A stretch of DNA of 64,000 nt from Fretibacter sp964410285 (lineage in GTDB: Bacteria; Pseudomonadota; Alphaproteobacteria; Caulobacterales; Maricaulaceae): assembly GCA_964410285.1 (NCBI GenBank), contig CAYPFR010000010.1:8343-72342 (forward strand), written 5' to 3'. Shown in pieces: positions 41,498-52,082 of this stretch; within the stretch, counting starts at the first letter, position 1; the number at the start of each line of letters is the position of its first letter. The notes below the pieces were generated by a model. It had not been told where the DNA came from. It made no database searches and worked only from the letters and a program-made list of their open reading frames with translations. Position numbers and translations under genes: made by a program.

Positions 41498-41624
41498 AAC
41501 ATTTTTCAGTATTTAGACTTCACTGCAATGCACCGCGCTTCACTAAGCAACTGTATTCATTCAGTTATTTTTATGCTACCTTACTTCCCCATTCACGGAG
41601 GTTCACCCTGAATCCTCTGCAATT

Positions 41625-41643
41625 GGTACCTATTTGGTACCTT
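41625..41643. repeat. GGTACCT direct-repeat pair, 11-bp period
   Basis: GGTACCTA at 41625-41632 and GGTACCTT at 41636-41643, just before the integrase gene. Probably integrase arm-binding sites or an autoregulatory operator. Confidence 0.5.
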
Positions 41644-41673
41644 GAATTTGAGTGATGGATCTAGGAGCTCGCT

Positions 41674-42807
41674 ATGGCGAAAGGTAAAATTTCATCCCGA
41701 ACGGTCAATGCCTTCAAGGGCGCTGTTGGAAAAGATATGTGCCTTTGGGATACCGAAGTCAAAGGTTTTGGACTCAGGGTTCAGCCATCAGGCCGCAGAT
41801 CTTACATCTACAAATTCAGAACGCCAGACGGGCGTCGTAGAAATAGAAAAATTGGAGATCCGGAAACGCTTACTGCTGAGGCGGCGCGCCGTATCGTATT
41901 AGGCATGGTATCAGACGCTGCTCTTGGAAAGATGGTAATCGAGGACAAACCAAAGACAAAAGCGATAACGATGCGAAAGCTATGTGACATGTATTTGGAA
42001 GACTATGCTCGGCTGCACAAAAAACCACGCAGTGTCGAAGATGACTCGCGATATATCGAAAAGGAAATCAAGCCGCTTTTGGGCGCTAAGAACCTCTCCG
42101 ATATTCGCAGTAAGGACATAGTGAGAATTCACAGCTCAATGAGCGCAAAACCGGTGAAGGCAAATCGTTTGCTCGCATTGCTTTCAAAGATGTTCAACCT
42201 CGCCGAAGAATGGGAGCTGCGAGATGCGAACACGAACCCCACTCAGCACATTCGCAAGTATAAGGAAACGCCGAGGGAGAGATATCTGACACAGAACGAA
42301 ATTGTGTCGTTGGAACAGATTTTGTCAAAGGCCCAAAAAGAACACTTGGTGTCTCATTCTGTTATTCATGCAATCCGAGTTTTATTGATGACAGGTGCGA
42401 GACTTCAAGAAGTGCTGACCATGAAGTGGGAATATGTAGATATCAAGAATGGCAAAATTAATTTACCGGACTCTAAGTCGGGAAAGAAAACAATTTGGCT
42501 GAGTGACAAAGCTCGAGACTATATTGATGCCATTCCTCACAAGCGCGGTAACCCATACATATTTGTCGGTCAAAGAAGCGGTTCGCCTTTGGTAAATTTG
42601 CAAAAGCCGTGGAGAAAATTACGTGCAATGGCCGGAATTGAGGATGTGCGAATTCACGATTTACGCCACACTTATGCAAGCTTAGCGGTATCACAAAACC
42701 TGTCACTTCCGATCGTTGGGAAGCTTCTGGGTCATAAGAGTATTAAGTCCACTGAACGGTATGCCCATTTATATGACGACGTTATGCGAGACGCGGCTAA
42801 TTTTTGA
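41674..42807 (+). CDS. int: Tyrosine integrase (DUF4102 arm-binding type)
   Basis: 377 residues. N-terminal arm-binding domain (GLRVQPSGRRSYIYKFRTPD), SAM-like core-binding domain (about 95-190), catalytic domain with R243 (GARLQEV), K268, H328 and R331 (HDLRHTYASL), H354 (GHKSIKST) and Y363 (ERYAHL). All catalytic residues are present. AGGAG lies 6 bases before the ATG. Next to the tRNA-Thr fragment, it is the enzyme that inserted this island. Confidence 0.95.
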   Translation: MAKGKISSRTVNAFKGAVGKDMCLWDTEVKGFGLRVQPSGRRSYIYKFRTPDGRRRNRKIGDPETLTAEAARRIVLGMVSDAALGKMVIEDKPKTKAITMRKLCDMYLEDYARLHKKPRSVEDDSRYIEKEIKPLLGAKNLSDIRSKDIVRIHSSMSAKPVKANRLLALLSKMFNLAEEWELRDANTNPTQHIRKYKETPRERYLTQNEIVSLEQILSKAQKEHLVSHSVIHAIRVLLMTGARLQEVLTMKWEYVDIKNGKINLPDSKSGKKTIWLSDKARDYIDAIPHKRGNPYIFVGQRSGSPLVNLQKPWRKLRAMAGIEDVRIHDLRHTYASLAVSQNLSLPIVGKLLGHKSIKSTERYAHLYDDVMRDAANF

Positions 42808-42891
42808 GAACTTTGATATAAAAATTTAATAATCTTGTTTCGTTTTTTTTATCCATAGTGCAACCTGTGTTCGTAACCAAACCCTGAGTCT

Positions 42892-45800
42892 GTGGCTGAA
42901 TTCATGAATCTAGATGAACTATTGAAATCTTACCGCGAAGCGTCACGCACTGAGCGAGATAAAGGCACGTATTTTGAGCGCCTGTCTGTTGCGTTTTTAG
43001 AAAACGACCCGGTTCAATCCGAGCAGTATGAGGATATCAAAACCTTCAAGGAGTGGGCTGATTGGTACGGTTGGGGCGGAACCGACACGGGTATAGACCT
43101 TGTAGCCAAAATTAAAGACGAAGAGGGCTTCGCTGCGATTCAGTGTAAGTTCTATAAAGCCGATCACCGTATGGCTAAAGCTGATATAGATAGCTTTATC
43201 TCCGCCTCTGCTAAGGAGCCATTTCGCCGCCGTGTTATAATGGATACAACTGAGAAGGCTTGGAGCCAAAATGCTGAGACCATGCTCAGAGGTCAAAACA
43301 TTCCGACAATAAGAATTGGGCTGAATGAATTGCGTGAAAGCGCCATCATCTGGAGCGAGTTTGCGGCTACCGGTGAAGTTAAACTCAATGATAAAAAGAC
43401 CCTAAGGCCTCACCAAGCGGAGGCTTTGCGCGATGTAAAAGCAGGTCTCTTAGCTGCTGACCGCGGTAAGATGATAATGGCCTGTGGAACGGGCAAAACT
43501 TTCACAAGCCTCAAAATTGCAGAGGACCTGATAGGAGCAGGAAAGACGGTTTTATACTTAGTCCCTTCTCTGGCCCTAATGGCGCAAACTGTAAGGGAAT
43601 GGACAACAGATACTGAGACTCCGCTGCGGTCCTTTGCCGTGTGTTCAGACACACAGGTAGGGAAACGCCGTGTGAGTCAAAATGATGTCGCCGAAATTGA
43701 TGTGCTTGACCTTGCGTTTCCGGCGACAACAAATGCCGAGTTATTGGCGAATGGTGTAGCTGCAGATGCACCAGAAAAAATGACAGTCGTGTTTGCGACC
43801 TATCAGTCCATTCAAGTGGTCTCAGATGCGCAAAGTATTTACGGCCTAACGGAGTTTGACCTTATAATTTGTGATGAAGCTCATCGTACTACAGGAGCTA
43901 CGTTGGACGGCGATGATGAGTCTAATTTCGTCAAGGTTCACTCCAATGATAATGTAGCGGGCAAGAAACGCCTCTACATGACCGCGACACCAAGAATTTT
44001 TGGTGAAAACGTAAAAAGCAAAGCAAAAGACGTTGATGCGGAACTTGCTTCAATGGATAACCCAGAGAAGTATGGAGAAACGCTCTTCTACCGAGGCTTC
44101 TCTTGGGCTGTTCAGAATAATTTGCTGACAGATTACAAAGTGATCGTTCTAGCTATGGATGAAGGCTTGGTGAGTACGGCTGTTCAAAGGCGTCTTGGCG
44201 ATGGCGGCAGCGAGCTCATACTAGATGATGCGACTAAAATTATTGGTTGCTACAAAGCGCTAACAAAAACTGATTTTAAAGCTGACGTTGCCACTGACAC
44301 AAACCCGATGAAGCGCGGCCTTGCTTTTTGTAAAGATATTAGAAGCTCCAAACTTATTGAAAAAGAGTTCGCGGATGTTGTCTCTGAATATCTAACCTAT
44401 GAAGATGAAGTCGGTGATACGCCAATGCTCAATTGCGAGATAGAGCATGTTGACGGAACCTTTAACGCGAAAGAGCGCGGACGCCTTTTGGAATGGCTAA
44501 AAGCCGAAACATCAGAAGAGACATGTCGCATATTGACGAATGCGCGCTGCCTTTCCGAAGGCGTGGATGTTCCCGCGCTCGACGCCATAATGTTTTTACA
44601 TCCTCGTAAAAGCCAGATTGACATTGTTCAATCCGTTGGGCGTGTGATGCGGAAAACAGATACGAAAAAAATGGGCTATGTCATCCTCCCTGTCGGTGTT
44701 CCAGCGGGTGTTGCACCGGAAGACGCGCTTAGAGATAATGAAAAATACAAAGTTGTCTGGCAAATTCTGAATGCCTTACGCGCTCATGATGACCGCTTTG
44801 ACGCAACAATCAACAAGGCGTCTCTTGGGCAAGACATTAGTGACCAGATTGAAATTGTCGGTATCACGAGCCAAGAATTGCAAGCCGTAACAGCGGTTGT
44901 TGAGGACCTGCCTGTCAAACCCGCTTCGACTAAGAAATCAAATATCGGATCTGAAGGTGGCGAAGGTGGAAACAGAGGACCTGCGCAGTTGGAAATGGCG
45001 TTTTCCGTCGATGAGTTCTCTCGGGCAATCATGGCGAAAATTGTCAAGAAATGCGGCACGCGGGATTACTGGGAAGATTGGGCAAGTAATATTGCTGAAA
45101 TTGCCAAGAACCATATTACGCGACTAAATGGACTATTAGCAGACTCCGATGGAGACGCGCGAAAGGCTTTTGACGCATTCGTTGAAGAGCTTCGTGATGA
45201 TTTGAATGATACAATTAGCGAAGATGACGCCATCGAAATGCTAGCCCAGCATATTATTACGCGTCCTGTATTCCAGGTCTTATTTGAAGGTCATCAATTC
45301 ACCAGTGAAAACCCTGTATCTCGCGCCATGCAAAAGGTCTTGGATGTCTTAAATGAGGCTAATCTGGATAAAGAATCAAAAGACCTTGTGAAGTTTTATG
45401 CCAGTGTTCAATTGCGTGCCCAAGGGATCACTGAGCCGCAAGCCAAACAGCGACTAATTGTTGAGCTATATGATAAGTTTTTCAGAAACGCTTTCCCGCA
45501 AACAACAGAAAAACTTGGCATCGTTTACACGCCTGTCGAAATCGTCGACTTTATTATCCATTCTGTGAATGAAGTCTTACAGGAAAATTTTGGGCAGACA
45601 TTAGGCTCCAAAGGCGTTCACATTATTGACCCATTTACCGGTACAGGCACTTTCATTACGCGTCTCCTCCAATCGGGTCTGATTAAACCTGAGGAGATGG
45701 AACATAAATTCCGTAATGAAATTCACGCCAATGAAATTGTACTGCTTGCCTACTATATAGCGGCCATCAATATTGAGGCAGTGTATCACGGTATGATGGG

Positions 45801-47790
45801 GGGAGATTACGTTCCATTCGAGGGTATCTGCCTGACCGATACATTTCAAATGTATGAGAAAGATGATTTAATTTCGCATTATATGCCTGATAACTCGGAA
45901 AGACGTAAGCGACAGAAAGCCCAAGATATTAAAGTTATCGTTGGAAACCCTCCATATTCGGCGGGACAAAAGAGTGAGAACGACAATGCGGCTAACGTTG
46001 AGTATCCAACTTTAGATCGAAAAATTCGAGAAACATTTGTAGCAAATTCAAATGCACGATTGTCAAAGTCAAATTACGATTCTTATAAGCGCGCAATTAG
46101 ATGGGCTAGCGATAGAATAGGCACCTCAGGCGTAGTCGCTTATGTTACGAATGCGAGTTGGGTAGAGGGGCGTTCGGATGACGGTATTCGAAAAGTACTA
46201 GCCGATGAATTTTCTGATTTATACATTTTTCATCTGAGAGGCGATGCCAGGACTTCTGGTGAGCGAAGAAAAAAAGAAAAAGGAAACGTCTTTGGCGCAG
46301 GTACTCGCACACCAGTAGCTATTATGGTTCTTGTAAAAAATCCAAACTCCAAAAAGAATGGGAATATATTGTTTCATGATATTGGTGATTACTTGGATGA
46401 AAAACAAAAATTAAAATATATAGAACAGACGCATAGTATATCTGGGATATCAAAGGCCAATGACTGGTTGCCAATAAATCCTGACAATCACGGAGATTGG
46501 TTAGATCAACGCGATGACTCTTTTGCGGTTCATATTGCGATTGGTGATAAAAGCGGAAAAGAAACCTTAAAAGTATTTGATACTTATTCTCAGGGTGTTT
46601 TAACGTCGCGTGATTGGTGGTGCGTAAATTCATCTAAAAATGTACTAACTAAATCTGTCGAACTTACTTGCGATACATTTAATTCGGAACTGAATAGATA
46701 TTCGATAGAAGACAAACCAGTGTTTGAGAATGCAAAGCAGAGAGAAGCATTTATTGACGGTTTTGTTAAAAATGATGAAACTAAAATCAGTTGGTCTGGT
46801 AATCTAAAGAAAGCTATTGCACGAGGAAAGGAAATTGAAGTTTCTCAAGGTAGCACTGAGGTGTCCACCTACCGTCCGTTTACTAAACAATGGTTGCATT
46901 TTAATCGGAAGTTGAATGAACGAGTTTATCAGCTCGATAGGATATACCCTGCAGGTCATCCTGGAAATATTTCTTTCTCCATATCAGGTGTGGGAGCCAA
47001 ATCGTTCTCATGCCTAATGACGAAAGATATTCCTTCCTATGACATGGTTGTAAAGGGTCAAACCTTTGCCCTGGAAAACTTTCAAGCTAAAGATGAAAAA
47101 TCTAGTGAAGACCTTTTTCAGTCAGATAAAGAGGAATTTACGCGCAGCGATGGCATTACCAATGCTGGGTTAGAATATTTTAGAAAAAAGTACCCCGGAG
47201 AGGAGATTACTAAAGAAGATATTTTTTATTATATCTATGGGATTTTACACTCTACGGATTACCGCGAACGATATGCGGATAATTTGTCCAAGGAACTTCC
47301 TAGAATTCCTAGCGTGAAAAAAGCAAAAGATTTCTGGACTTTCTGCCAAGCAGGACGAACTTTAGGCGACTTACACGTAAATTACGAAAGTGCAGACCCT
47401 TACCAAGTCACTATTAAACAAGGCGATTTACGTACAGCGGTCATTGATGATCCCAAGGTGTTTTATCGCGTCAAAAAATGGGCCTTCGGAAAAGCGGGCA
47501 AAGAAAAAGACAAAAGCACTGTCATCTATAACTCCAACATCACAATGGAAAACATCCCGCTTGAGGCCTATGATTATATCGTAAATGGCAAACCAGCGCT
47601 TGAATGGGTTATGGAACGCCAAGTCGTCAAGACCGACAAAAAAAGTGGTATTGTCAATGATGCCAATGACTACGCTAACGAAACCATGGATAATCCAGCC
47701 TATCCGCTAGAGCTTTTTCAGCGCGTCATCACCGTCAGCTTAGAAACAATGAAAATTGTTCGCAGCCTTCCCAAATTGGATATTGACTAA
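42892..47790 (+). CDS. Type ISP restriction-modification enzyme (LlaGI/LlaBIII-like), single polypeptide
   Basis: 1632 residues, the usual length of this class. Order: Mrr-like nuclease (GIDLVAKI ... QCKFY, about 68-88); SF2 translocase with ACGTGKT (197-203), DEAH (328-331), MTATPR (about 363) and SVGRVMR (about 582); helical coupler; gamma-type N6-adenine methylase with DPFTGTGTF (from 913) and NPPY (1019-1022); C-terminal target recognition domain. One protein methylates one strand and, on unmodified DNA, translocates and cuts. GTG start at 42892, ATG at 42904 possible. First gene of the dense operon. Confidence 0.92.
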   Translation: MAEFMNLDELLKSYREASRTERDKGTYFERLSVAFLENDPVQSEQYEDIKTFKEWADWYGWGGTDTGIDLVAKIKDEEGFAAIQCKFYKADHRMAKADIDSFISASAKEPFRRRVIMDTTEKAWSQNAETMLRGQNIPTIRIGLNELRESAIIWSEFAATGEVKLNDKKTLRPHQAEALRDVKAGLLAADRGKMIMACGTGKTFTSLKIAEDLIGAGKTVLYLVPSLALMAQTVREWTTDTETPLRSFAVCSDTQVGKRRVSQNDVAEIDVLDLAFPATTNAELLANGVAADAPEKMTVVFATYQSIQVVSDAQSIYGLTEFDLIICDEAHRTTGATLDGDDESNFVKVHSNDNVAGKKRLYMTATPRIFGENVKSKAKDVDAELASMDNPEKYGETLFYRGFSWAVQNNLLTDYKVIVLAMDEGLVSTAVQRRLGDGGSELILDDATKIIGCYKALTKTDFKADVATDTNPMKRGLAFCKDIRSSKLIEKEFADVVSEYLTYEDEVGDTPMLNCEIEHVDGTFNAKERGRLLEWLKAETSEETCRILTNARCLSEGVDVPALDAIMFLHPRKSQIDIVQSVGRVMRKTDTKKMGYVILPVGVPAGVAPEDALRDNEKYKVVWQILNALRAHDDRFDATINKASLGQDISDQIEIVGITSQELQAVTAVVEDLPVKPASTKKSNIGSEGGEGGNRGPAQLEMAFSVDEFSRAIMAKIVKKCGTRDYWEDWASNIAEIAKNHITRLNGLLADSDGDARKAFDAFVEELRDDLNDTISEDDAIEMLAQHIITRPVFQVLFEGHQFTSENPVSRAMQKVLDVLNEANLDKESKDLVKFYASVQLRAQGITEPQAKQRLIVELYDKFFRNAFPQTTEKLGIVYTPVEIVDFIIHSVNEVLQENFGQTLGSKGVHIIDPFTGTGTFITRLLQSGLIKPEEMEHKFRNEIHANEIVLLAYYIAAINIEAVYHGMMGGDYVPFEGICLTDTFQMYEKDDLISHYMPDNSERRKRQKAQDIKVIVGNPPYSAGQKSENDNAANVEYPTLDRKIRETFVANSNARLSKSNYDSYKRAIRWASDRIGTSGVVAYVTNASWVEGRSDDGIRKVLADEFSDLYIFHLRGDARTSGERRKKEKGNVFGAGTRTPVAIMVLVKNPNSKKNGNILFHDIGDYLDEKQKLKYIEQTHSISGISKANDWLPINPDNHGDWLDQRDDSFAVHIAIGDKSGKETLKVFDTYSQGVLTSRDWWCVNSSKNVLTKSVELTCDTFNSELNRYSIEDKPVFENAKQREAFIDGFVKNDETKISWSGNLKKAIARGKEIEVSQGSTEVSTYRPFTKQWLHFNRKLNERVYQLDRIYPAGHPGNISFSISGVGAKSFSCLMTKDIPSYDMVVKGQTFALENFQAKDEKSSEDLFQSDKEEFTRSDGITNAGLEYFRKKYPGEEITKEDIFYYIYGILHSTDYRERYADNLSKELPRIPSVKKAKDFWTFCQAGRTLGDLHVNYESADPYQVTIKQGDLRTAVIDDPKVFYRVKKWAFGKAGKEKDKSTVIYNSNITMENIPLEAYDYIVNGKPALEWVMERQVVKTDKKSGIVNDANDYANETMDNPAYPLELFQRVITVSLETMKIVRSLPKLDID

Positions 47791-48539
47791 TGAGCGGTGT
47801 GATATTGGGCAAGGGTCTCGATCGGGATTTGAAGGTTTATCGAATTGTTCCGCGAAAATACTTTGATGATCTTTTTGTGAACAAGAAGAACGTACTTGTG
47901 CGGCCAAAGCTTTGGGGGGACCCCTATGAGAATGTTGCCCTCACGTCCAAAATAAGTGTAGGCAATGAAGTAGCTGATTTTGGTTTTGCCGATGATATTT
48001 ATGGTCAGTGTTGGAGTCTCCACACCTCTTCGGACGCTATGTGGCAAGTGTTCTCTCAAGGAACTGACAGAACTGACGGAATTCGGATTCGTTCAACTGT
48101 CGGTCAACTAATAGACTCTCTAGCTGCCTCCTATCCACTTCCTCAAATGTCGTGTTTTATCGGTAAGGTTCGATATGTAACTGATCAAGAATTGCGGAGT
48201 TTTGCAGCCAATCATTTCAAGAGTGGCCTCGATGACCAAGGTCATAAAATAGCCGAAACATTTTTGGTGAAACGCAATGCCTTCAAACATGAGCGCGAAG
48301 TGCGATTGATTTTTAATTCCCCGGTTGGGACGCTTCCTAATGAAAACTTATATCGATACGATTTTGACCCTTATTCGATGATTGACCAAATCATGCTCCA
48401 TCCAAAAATTGACAAAACTGAAGCAGATACACTGAAGAAAGTTATCAAAGATTACTACGGTTGGAATGGGCATATCAAACAATCCAACCTGTATCGGCGA
48501 ACGCAAAAATTTGTATTTCCGATTGGCTTAGGCTCATGA
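47790..48539 (+). CDS. DUF2971 protein, 249 aa
   Basis: DUF2971 pattern: YRIVPRKYFDDLFV near the start, PKLWGDPYEN, QCWSLHTSSDAMWQVFSQ and IRIRSTVGQL, then KHEREVRLIF. DUF2971 proteins are common in defence islands; their activity is not known to me. The start shares one base with the type ISP stop (TAATG) and the stop overlaps the helicase start (ATGA), so it is bound into the operon. Confidence 0.83.
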   Translation: MSGVILGKGLDRDLKVYRIVPRKYFDDLFVNKKNVLVRPKLWGDPYENVALTSKISVGNEVADFGFADDIYGQCWSLHTSSDAMWQVFSQGTDRTDGIRIRSTVGQLIDSLAASYPLPQMSCFIGKVRYVTDQELRSFAANHFKSGLDDQGHKIAETFLVKRNAFKHEREVRLIFNSPVGTLPNENLYRYDFDPYSMIDQIMLHPKIDKTEADTLKKVIKDYYGWNGHIKQSNLYRRTQKFVFPIGLGS

Positions 48540-49422
48540 CCTCTAGGCCTTACCTAAGCCTCGGAATTGTTGATCTTGAAAAGCGTTTTGACCAAGAGCG
48601 AGATGACGCTGATTTCTTGAATAGATTACTGCATGAGCTAGATCACCGAACAACACAGCGAGCGAAAAAATTAAGGGCTCGTGCTGTCCAAGCGCAAGGC
48701 GTTGCGCCGAAGCAAAAGCAAGAGCGGAAAGAAACGTCTCCGCCCAGTGCACGTGAAACAGCAACGCCAAATGTTTCGCCTAGGCACCGCACGCCTAAGC
48801 CCGAAGCTCTAGCCCCTGAGCCAGTTATAAATACGGCGCCCATGCCAACTTTTACACGTGCAGAAACAGATATTGAAGGCCTGTCTGAGCCAGAACGAGT
48901 CCTTTCGTCTTGGATAGCTTTAGAAGTCCTCTCTCCTCAAAGCTTTAGAAAGCCCGAAGATTTAGTTGCTGGCGATAAATACCGGATAGCAAATATATCG
49001 CGCGGAGCTCTGCCGTGGGAAAATGGCGGTGAACGATCTCGTAAGAACTACCGCATGTACTATCAGATCGTTCTAGGCACAGTTCAGATGCCGCCCTCAA
49101 TTGAAGGTTTGCTTAAGGTCTATACGGATACGCGGAATGAACGGCCCCAAGCTCGTGGCGAAAGCGTTATAGCGACAGTGATAGTTGATAAAGATGGCAA
49201 GCCTAGTTGCGCGCTTGATAAAGACGGCAGACCCATTCTTGATACTATGGTCAATATCTCAAGCTTCGCATGGGGTCTGCCGATTGCTATGGCTGGAGAT
49301 CTGAAGTCACTTGGAAATTGGTCTCAAATTGAGGGTCAACTTCACTCAGCATTGGCTTCTCGGCTCTGGCGTGTCGATGATGAAGGTGAACCTATTCCAC
49401 TTTCCTCGATTGACATTTCAAC
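48536..49422 (+). CDS. SF1 helicase, N-terminal part (before assembly gap)
   Basis: The ATG at 48536 overlaps the DUF2971 stop (ATGA). About 295 residues: an N-terminal helical block (YLSLGIVDLEKRFDQERDDA), a Lys/Pro-rich disordered linker, and a beta-rich domain (NYRMYYQIVLGTVQMPPSIE). The reading frame runs into the N run. The frame after the gap differs, but the true gap length is unknown, so one continuous gene to 52071 is the simplest reading. Confidence 0.75.
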
Positions 49423-49432
49423 NNNNNNNNNN
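49423..49432. other. Assembly gap (10 N)
   Basis: Ten Ns inside the helicase gene. The frame changes across it, so the real number of missing bases is not 10 (modulo 3). No biological frameshift should be inferred. Confidence 0.98.
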
Positions 49433-49434
49433 AT

Positions 49435-52071
49435 GAATGGCTCATCAAAGAATTAAATCTTTCACAGGCACTCTGTGACAAACCTGCGATAGCCTTGCGG
49501 ACTTATCAGTATTTTAAAAATGAAGGTCCTCCCGAAACACTCTTGTTGAACTCATTTTACTTGGATGACCTTTCCAAGGCAAAGACCATGTTTGCTGACG
49601 GCGATGCTCCTGAAAACTTACGTCGTTATCTTGCTGATATTGTACCAGAAGAACGCTTTGAATTATTACGAGATGAGGAAGCATTGAGTAGGGCTTTGCA
49701 TCCCTCTAAAATGCCTCTCGGGTCGTGGCCGGCGCAAGGTAGGCATTCATTGGTGACTTTACAGCAAGCCGCCGTGAATTTGACCTCTAATGATTTAAAG
49801 TCTGGAGGAATTTTAGCGGTAAATGGACCGCCCGGGACCGGTAAAACAACCCTCCTGCGAGATGTTGTTGCTAATGTTGTCACTGAACGCGCTCGTATTA
49901 TGGCAACTTATCATGATCCCGAAGACGCTTTCACGAATAGCAAAGAACGCTTGAAACGGGGGAACGCTTTTCTATGGATGTATAAGCTAGATGAAAAGTT
50001 ACGGGGCTTTGAAATGGTTGTAGCCTCATCCAATAATAAAGCTGTTGAAAATGTTAGCGCCGAGCTCCCTAGCATTGATTCAGTTGCGAAAGACTCTTTT
50101 CAAAACGGCTATTTTAAAACGATTTCTGATGGCCTTTTAGAGCGTGAAACATGGGGCATGATTGCAGCCGTTCTGGGAAACTCATCAAACCGCTGGAAGT
50201 TTTCACAGAAGTTCTGGTGGGATGAAGATACAGGCCTATCAAATTACTTAAGGCATGCCAGTGGCTCAAAACCCATGGTGACAATTACAGATGAAAAAGG
50301 TGATGAACAAAAACGTCCACCAGTAATTGTCGTCAAAGAGAACCCACCCTCAGAAAAATCTGAAGCCAATAGACGATGGTTGAAGGCGAAGAGAAAATTC
50401 AAAGAAATTGAAGTGCAAACAGAGTTGCTTCTGAAAAAAGTTTCCTATGTGGCAGATTTGCCTAAGTCACTGCTCGCTGCCGAAAATGAATTGAATTTAC
50501 TTTCGCAAAACTTAGAGTCCGAAACTAATAAATTAAAGTCTCTGCAATCCGCATTACAGGAGAACCGGAATCATCTTGAGCGTGCTCAAAAAGATATCGC
50601 TGAGGTGTCAGTCAAGATTGAAGAACAGAACCGTTCGAAACCCAATATTCTAAGTCGTATATTTTCGAGCAAGAAATATGGTCAATGGCAATCCGAATTT
50701 ACTCAATGCAATCAAATCTTGGAACGGCATAAAGGGCGCATGCATGCTTTAGGCGCCGAAAATGGCGAGCTCAGTAAAAGTGTCAGTCATTGCGAATTAC
50801 ATTTAGCATCTTCAAAAAGTGCGCTGCACGGTAAAACTTCCGAGATTCGAAAATTGAATACGGAGCTTGCTGAGTTTAAAGCTAATTATTCCGGGCAATT
50901 TATCGATGAAGAGTTCTTTAAGTTAGAATACGAAAAACGCCAGCTTGCAGCGCCGTGGCTTGATAAGATCGCTGCTAAGGCTCGTCAGGATATGTTCGAA
51001 GTCTCTATGGAATTACATCGCGCTTTTATTGATGCCGCAGCAAAGCCCCTTCGCCACAATATAGGTCTCATACTCGATTCTTATGGCACACGAAGTTTTG
51101 GCACTCCTGAACGGGATGCTCTTATTCCATATATGTGGTCGAGCCTTTTTCTTGTTGTTCCCGTTATTTCAACGACCTTCGCGTCAGTTTCCAGGATGTT
51201 TTCAGGGATAGGAAAGGACGCGCTCGGTTGGCTGCTTATTGATGAGGCGGGACAAGCTTTGCCCCAAGCGGCCGTCGGAGCTATAATGCGATGCAGCAGA
51301 GCCGTCGTTGTTGGTGATCCGATGCAGATTGAACCTGTTGTGATGCTACCTGACCACCTTACCGACGCTATTTGCCGAGAATTCAAAATTGATGAAACTG
51401 TTTACAATGCGCCGGCCGGGTCTGCACAAACCTTGGCCGACAGTGCGACAGACCATTACGCATCATTTGAAACAAAGCTTGGATCCCGAGATGTGGGTGT
51501 CCCATTGCTGGTGCATCGTCGGTGCGAAAACCCTATGTTTGGAGTTTCCAACGACGTCGCATATGAAAACCTTATGGTTCAGGCGAAAGCTGCGAGACAC
51601 TCACCTATCAAGAGTGCTTTAGGTGATTCTAGGTGGATCGATGTGTCCGGCGCAGGACAAGACAAATGGTGTGCTGCGGAGGGCAAAGTTGTTTTACAGC
51701 TTTTAAGAGATTTAAAAAAATCAGGGGCGGACCCAGACCTATACGTCGTTACCCCATTTGTCATTGTGCAGGATAGGTTACGCGACTTAATTCGCAAAAG
51801 TGGCTTATTAGATGGCTGGGTCGAAACGCCTAATAGATGGCCATATGAGCGTATCGGAACGGTTCATACCGTTCAAGGTCGTGAAGCGGAAGCCGTTATA
51901 TTTGTATTGGGAGCACCAGACGCCAGCCAGACAGGGGCGCGCAATTGGGCAGGTGGCAGGCCCAATTTATTAAATGTCGCCGTATCCCGCGCGAAAGAGT
52001 GTATTTACGTGGTGGGCAATAAGTCACTTTGGTCGAAGGCGGGCGTATTCGAACGACTCACAAAACTATAA
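49435..52071 (+). CDS. SF1 (Upf1/Dna2-type) helicase with internal coiled coil, main part
   Basis: In frame from the first bases after the gap (EWLIKELNLSQ) to 52071. Walker A GPPGTGKTT (about 49828), a long coiled coil inserted in the ATPase (about 50400-50900), Walker B LIDEAGQALPQAA (about 51235), VVGDPMQIEP, and the SF1 motifs TVHTVQGREAEAV and LNVAVSRAKECIYVVGN. A nucleic-acid translocase of the Upf1/Dna2 group. The McrB gene begins about 11 bases downstream. Confidence 0.85.
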   Translation, partial: EWLIKELNLSQALCDKPAIALRTYQYFKNEGPPETLLLNSFYLDDLSKAKTMFADGDAPENLRRYLADIVPEERFELLRDEEALSRALHPSKMPLGSWPAQGRHSLVTLQQAAVNLTSNDLKSGGILAVNGPPGTGKTTLLRDVVANVVTERARIMATYHDPEDAFTNSKERLKRGNAFLWMYKLDEKLRGFEMVVASSNNKAVENVSAELPSIDSVAKDSFQNGYFKTISDGLLERETWGMIAAVLGNSSNRWKFSQKFWWDEDTGLSNYLRHASGSKPMVTITDEKGDEQKRPPVIVVKENPPSEKSEANRRWLKAKRKFKEIEVQTELLLKKVSYVADLPKSLLAAENELNLLSQNLESETNKLKSLQSALQENRNHLERAQKDIAEVSVKIEEQNRSKPNILSRIFSSKKYGQWQSEFTQCNQILERHKGRMHALGAENGELSKSVSHCELHLASSKSALHGKTSEIRKLNTELAEFKANYSGQFIDEEFFKLEYEKRQLAAPWLDKIAAKARQDMFEVSMELHRAFIDAAAKPLRHNIGLILDSYGTRSFGTPERDALIPYMWSSLFLVVPVISTTFASVSRMFSGIGKDALGWLLIDEAGQALPQAAVGAIMRCSRAVVVGDPMQIEPVVMLPDHLTDAICREFKIDETVYNAPAGSAQTLADSATDHYASFETKLGSRDVGVPLLVHRRCENPMFGVSNDVAYENLMVQAKAARHSPIKSALGDSRWIDVSGAGQDKWCAAEGKVVLQLLRDLKKSGADPDLYVVTPFVIVQDRLRDLIRKSGLLDGWVETPNRWPYERIGTVHTVQGREAEAVIFVLGAPDASQTGARNWAGGRPNLLNVAVSRAKECIYVVGNKSLWSKAGVFERLTKL

Positions 52072-52082
52072 AGGTTGAAGAA

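Noticed and set aside
41253..41498. Minus-strand 81-codon ORF over the tRNA fragment
   Set aside because: Its N-terminal part is the well-known spurious translation of a tRNA 3' end.
41450..41525. Complete tRNA-Thr gene
   Set aside because: Only the anticodon-loop-to-CCA part is present; the 5' half does not form acceptor or D arms.
45601..46633. Minus-strand ORFs opposite the type ISP gene
   Set aside because: Shadows of a strongly coding plus-strand gene with all motifs intact.
48461..49456. Separate ORF ending just after the N run, and a biological frameshift at that place
   Set aside because: The frame change lies at an unsized assembly gap; the true start is the ATGA at 48536, and the C-terminal part continues in another frame only because the gap size is arbitrary.
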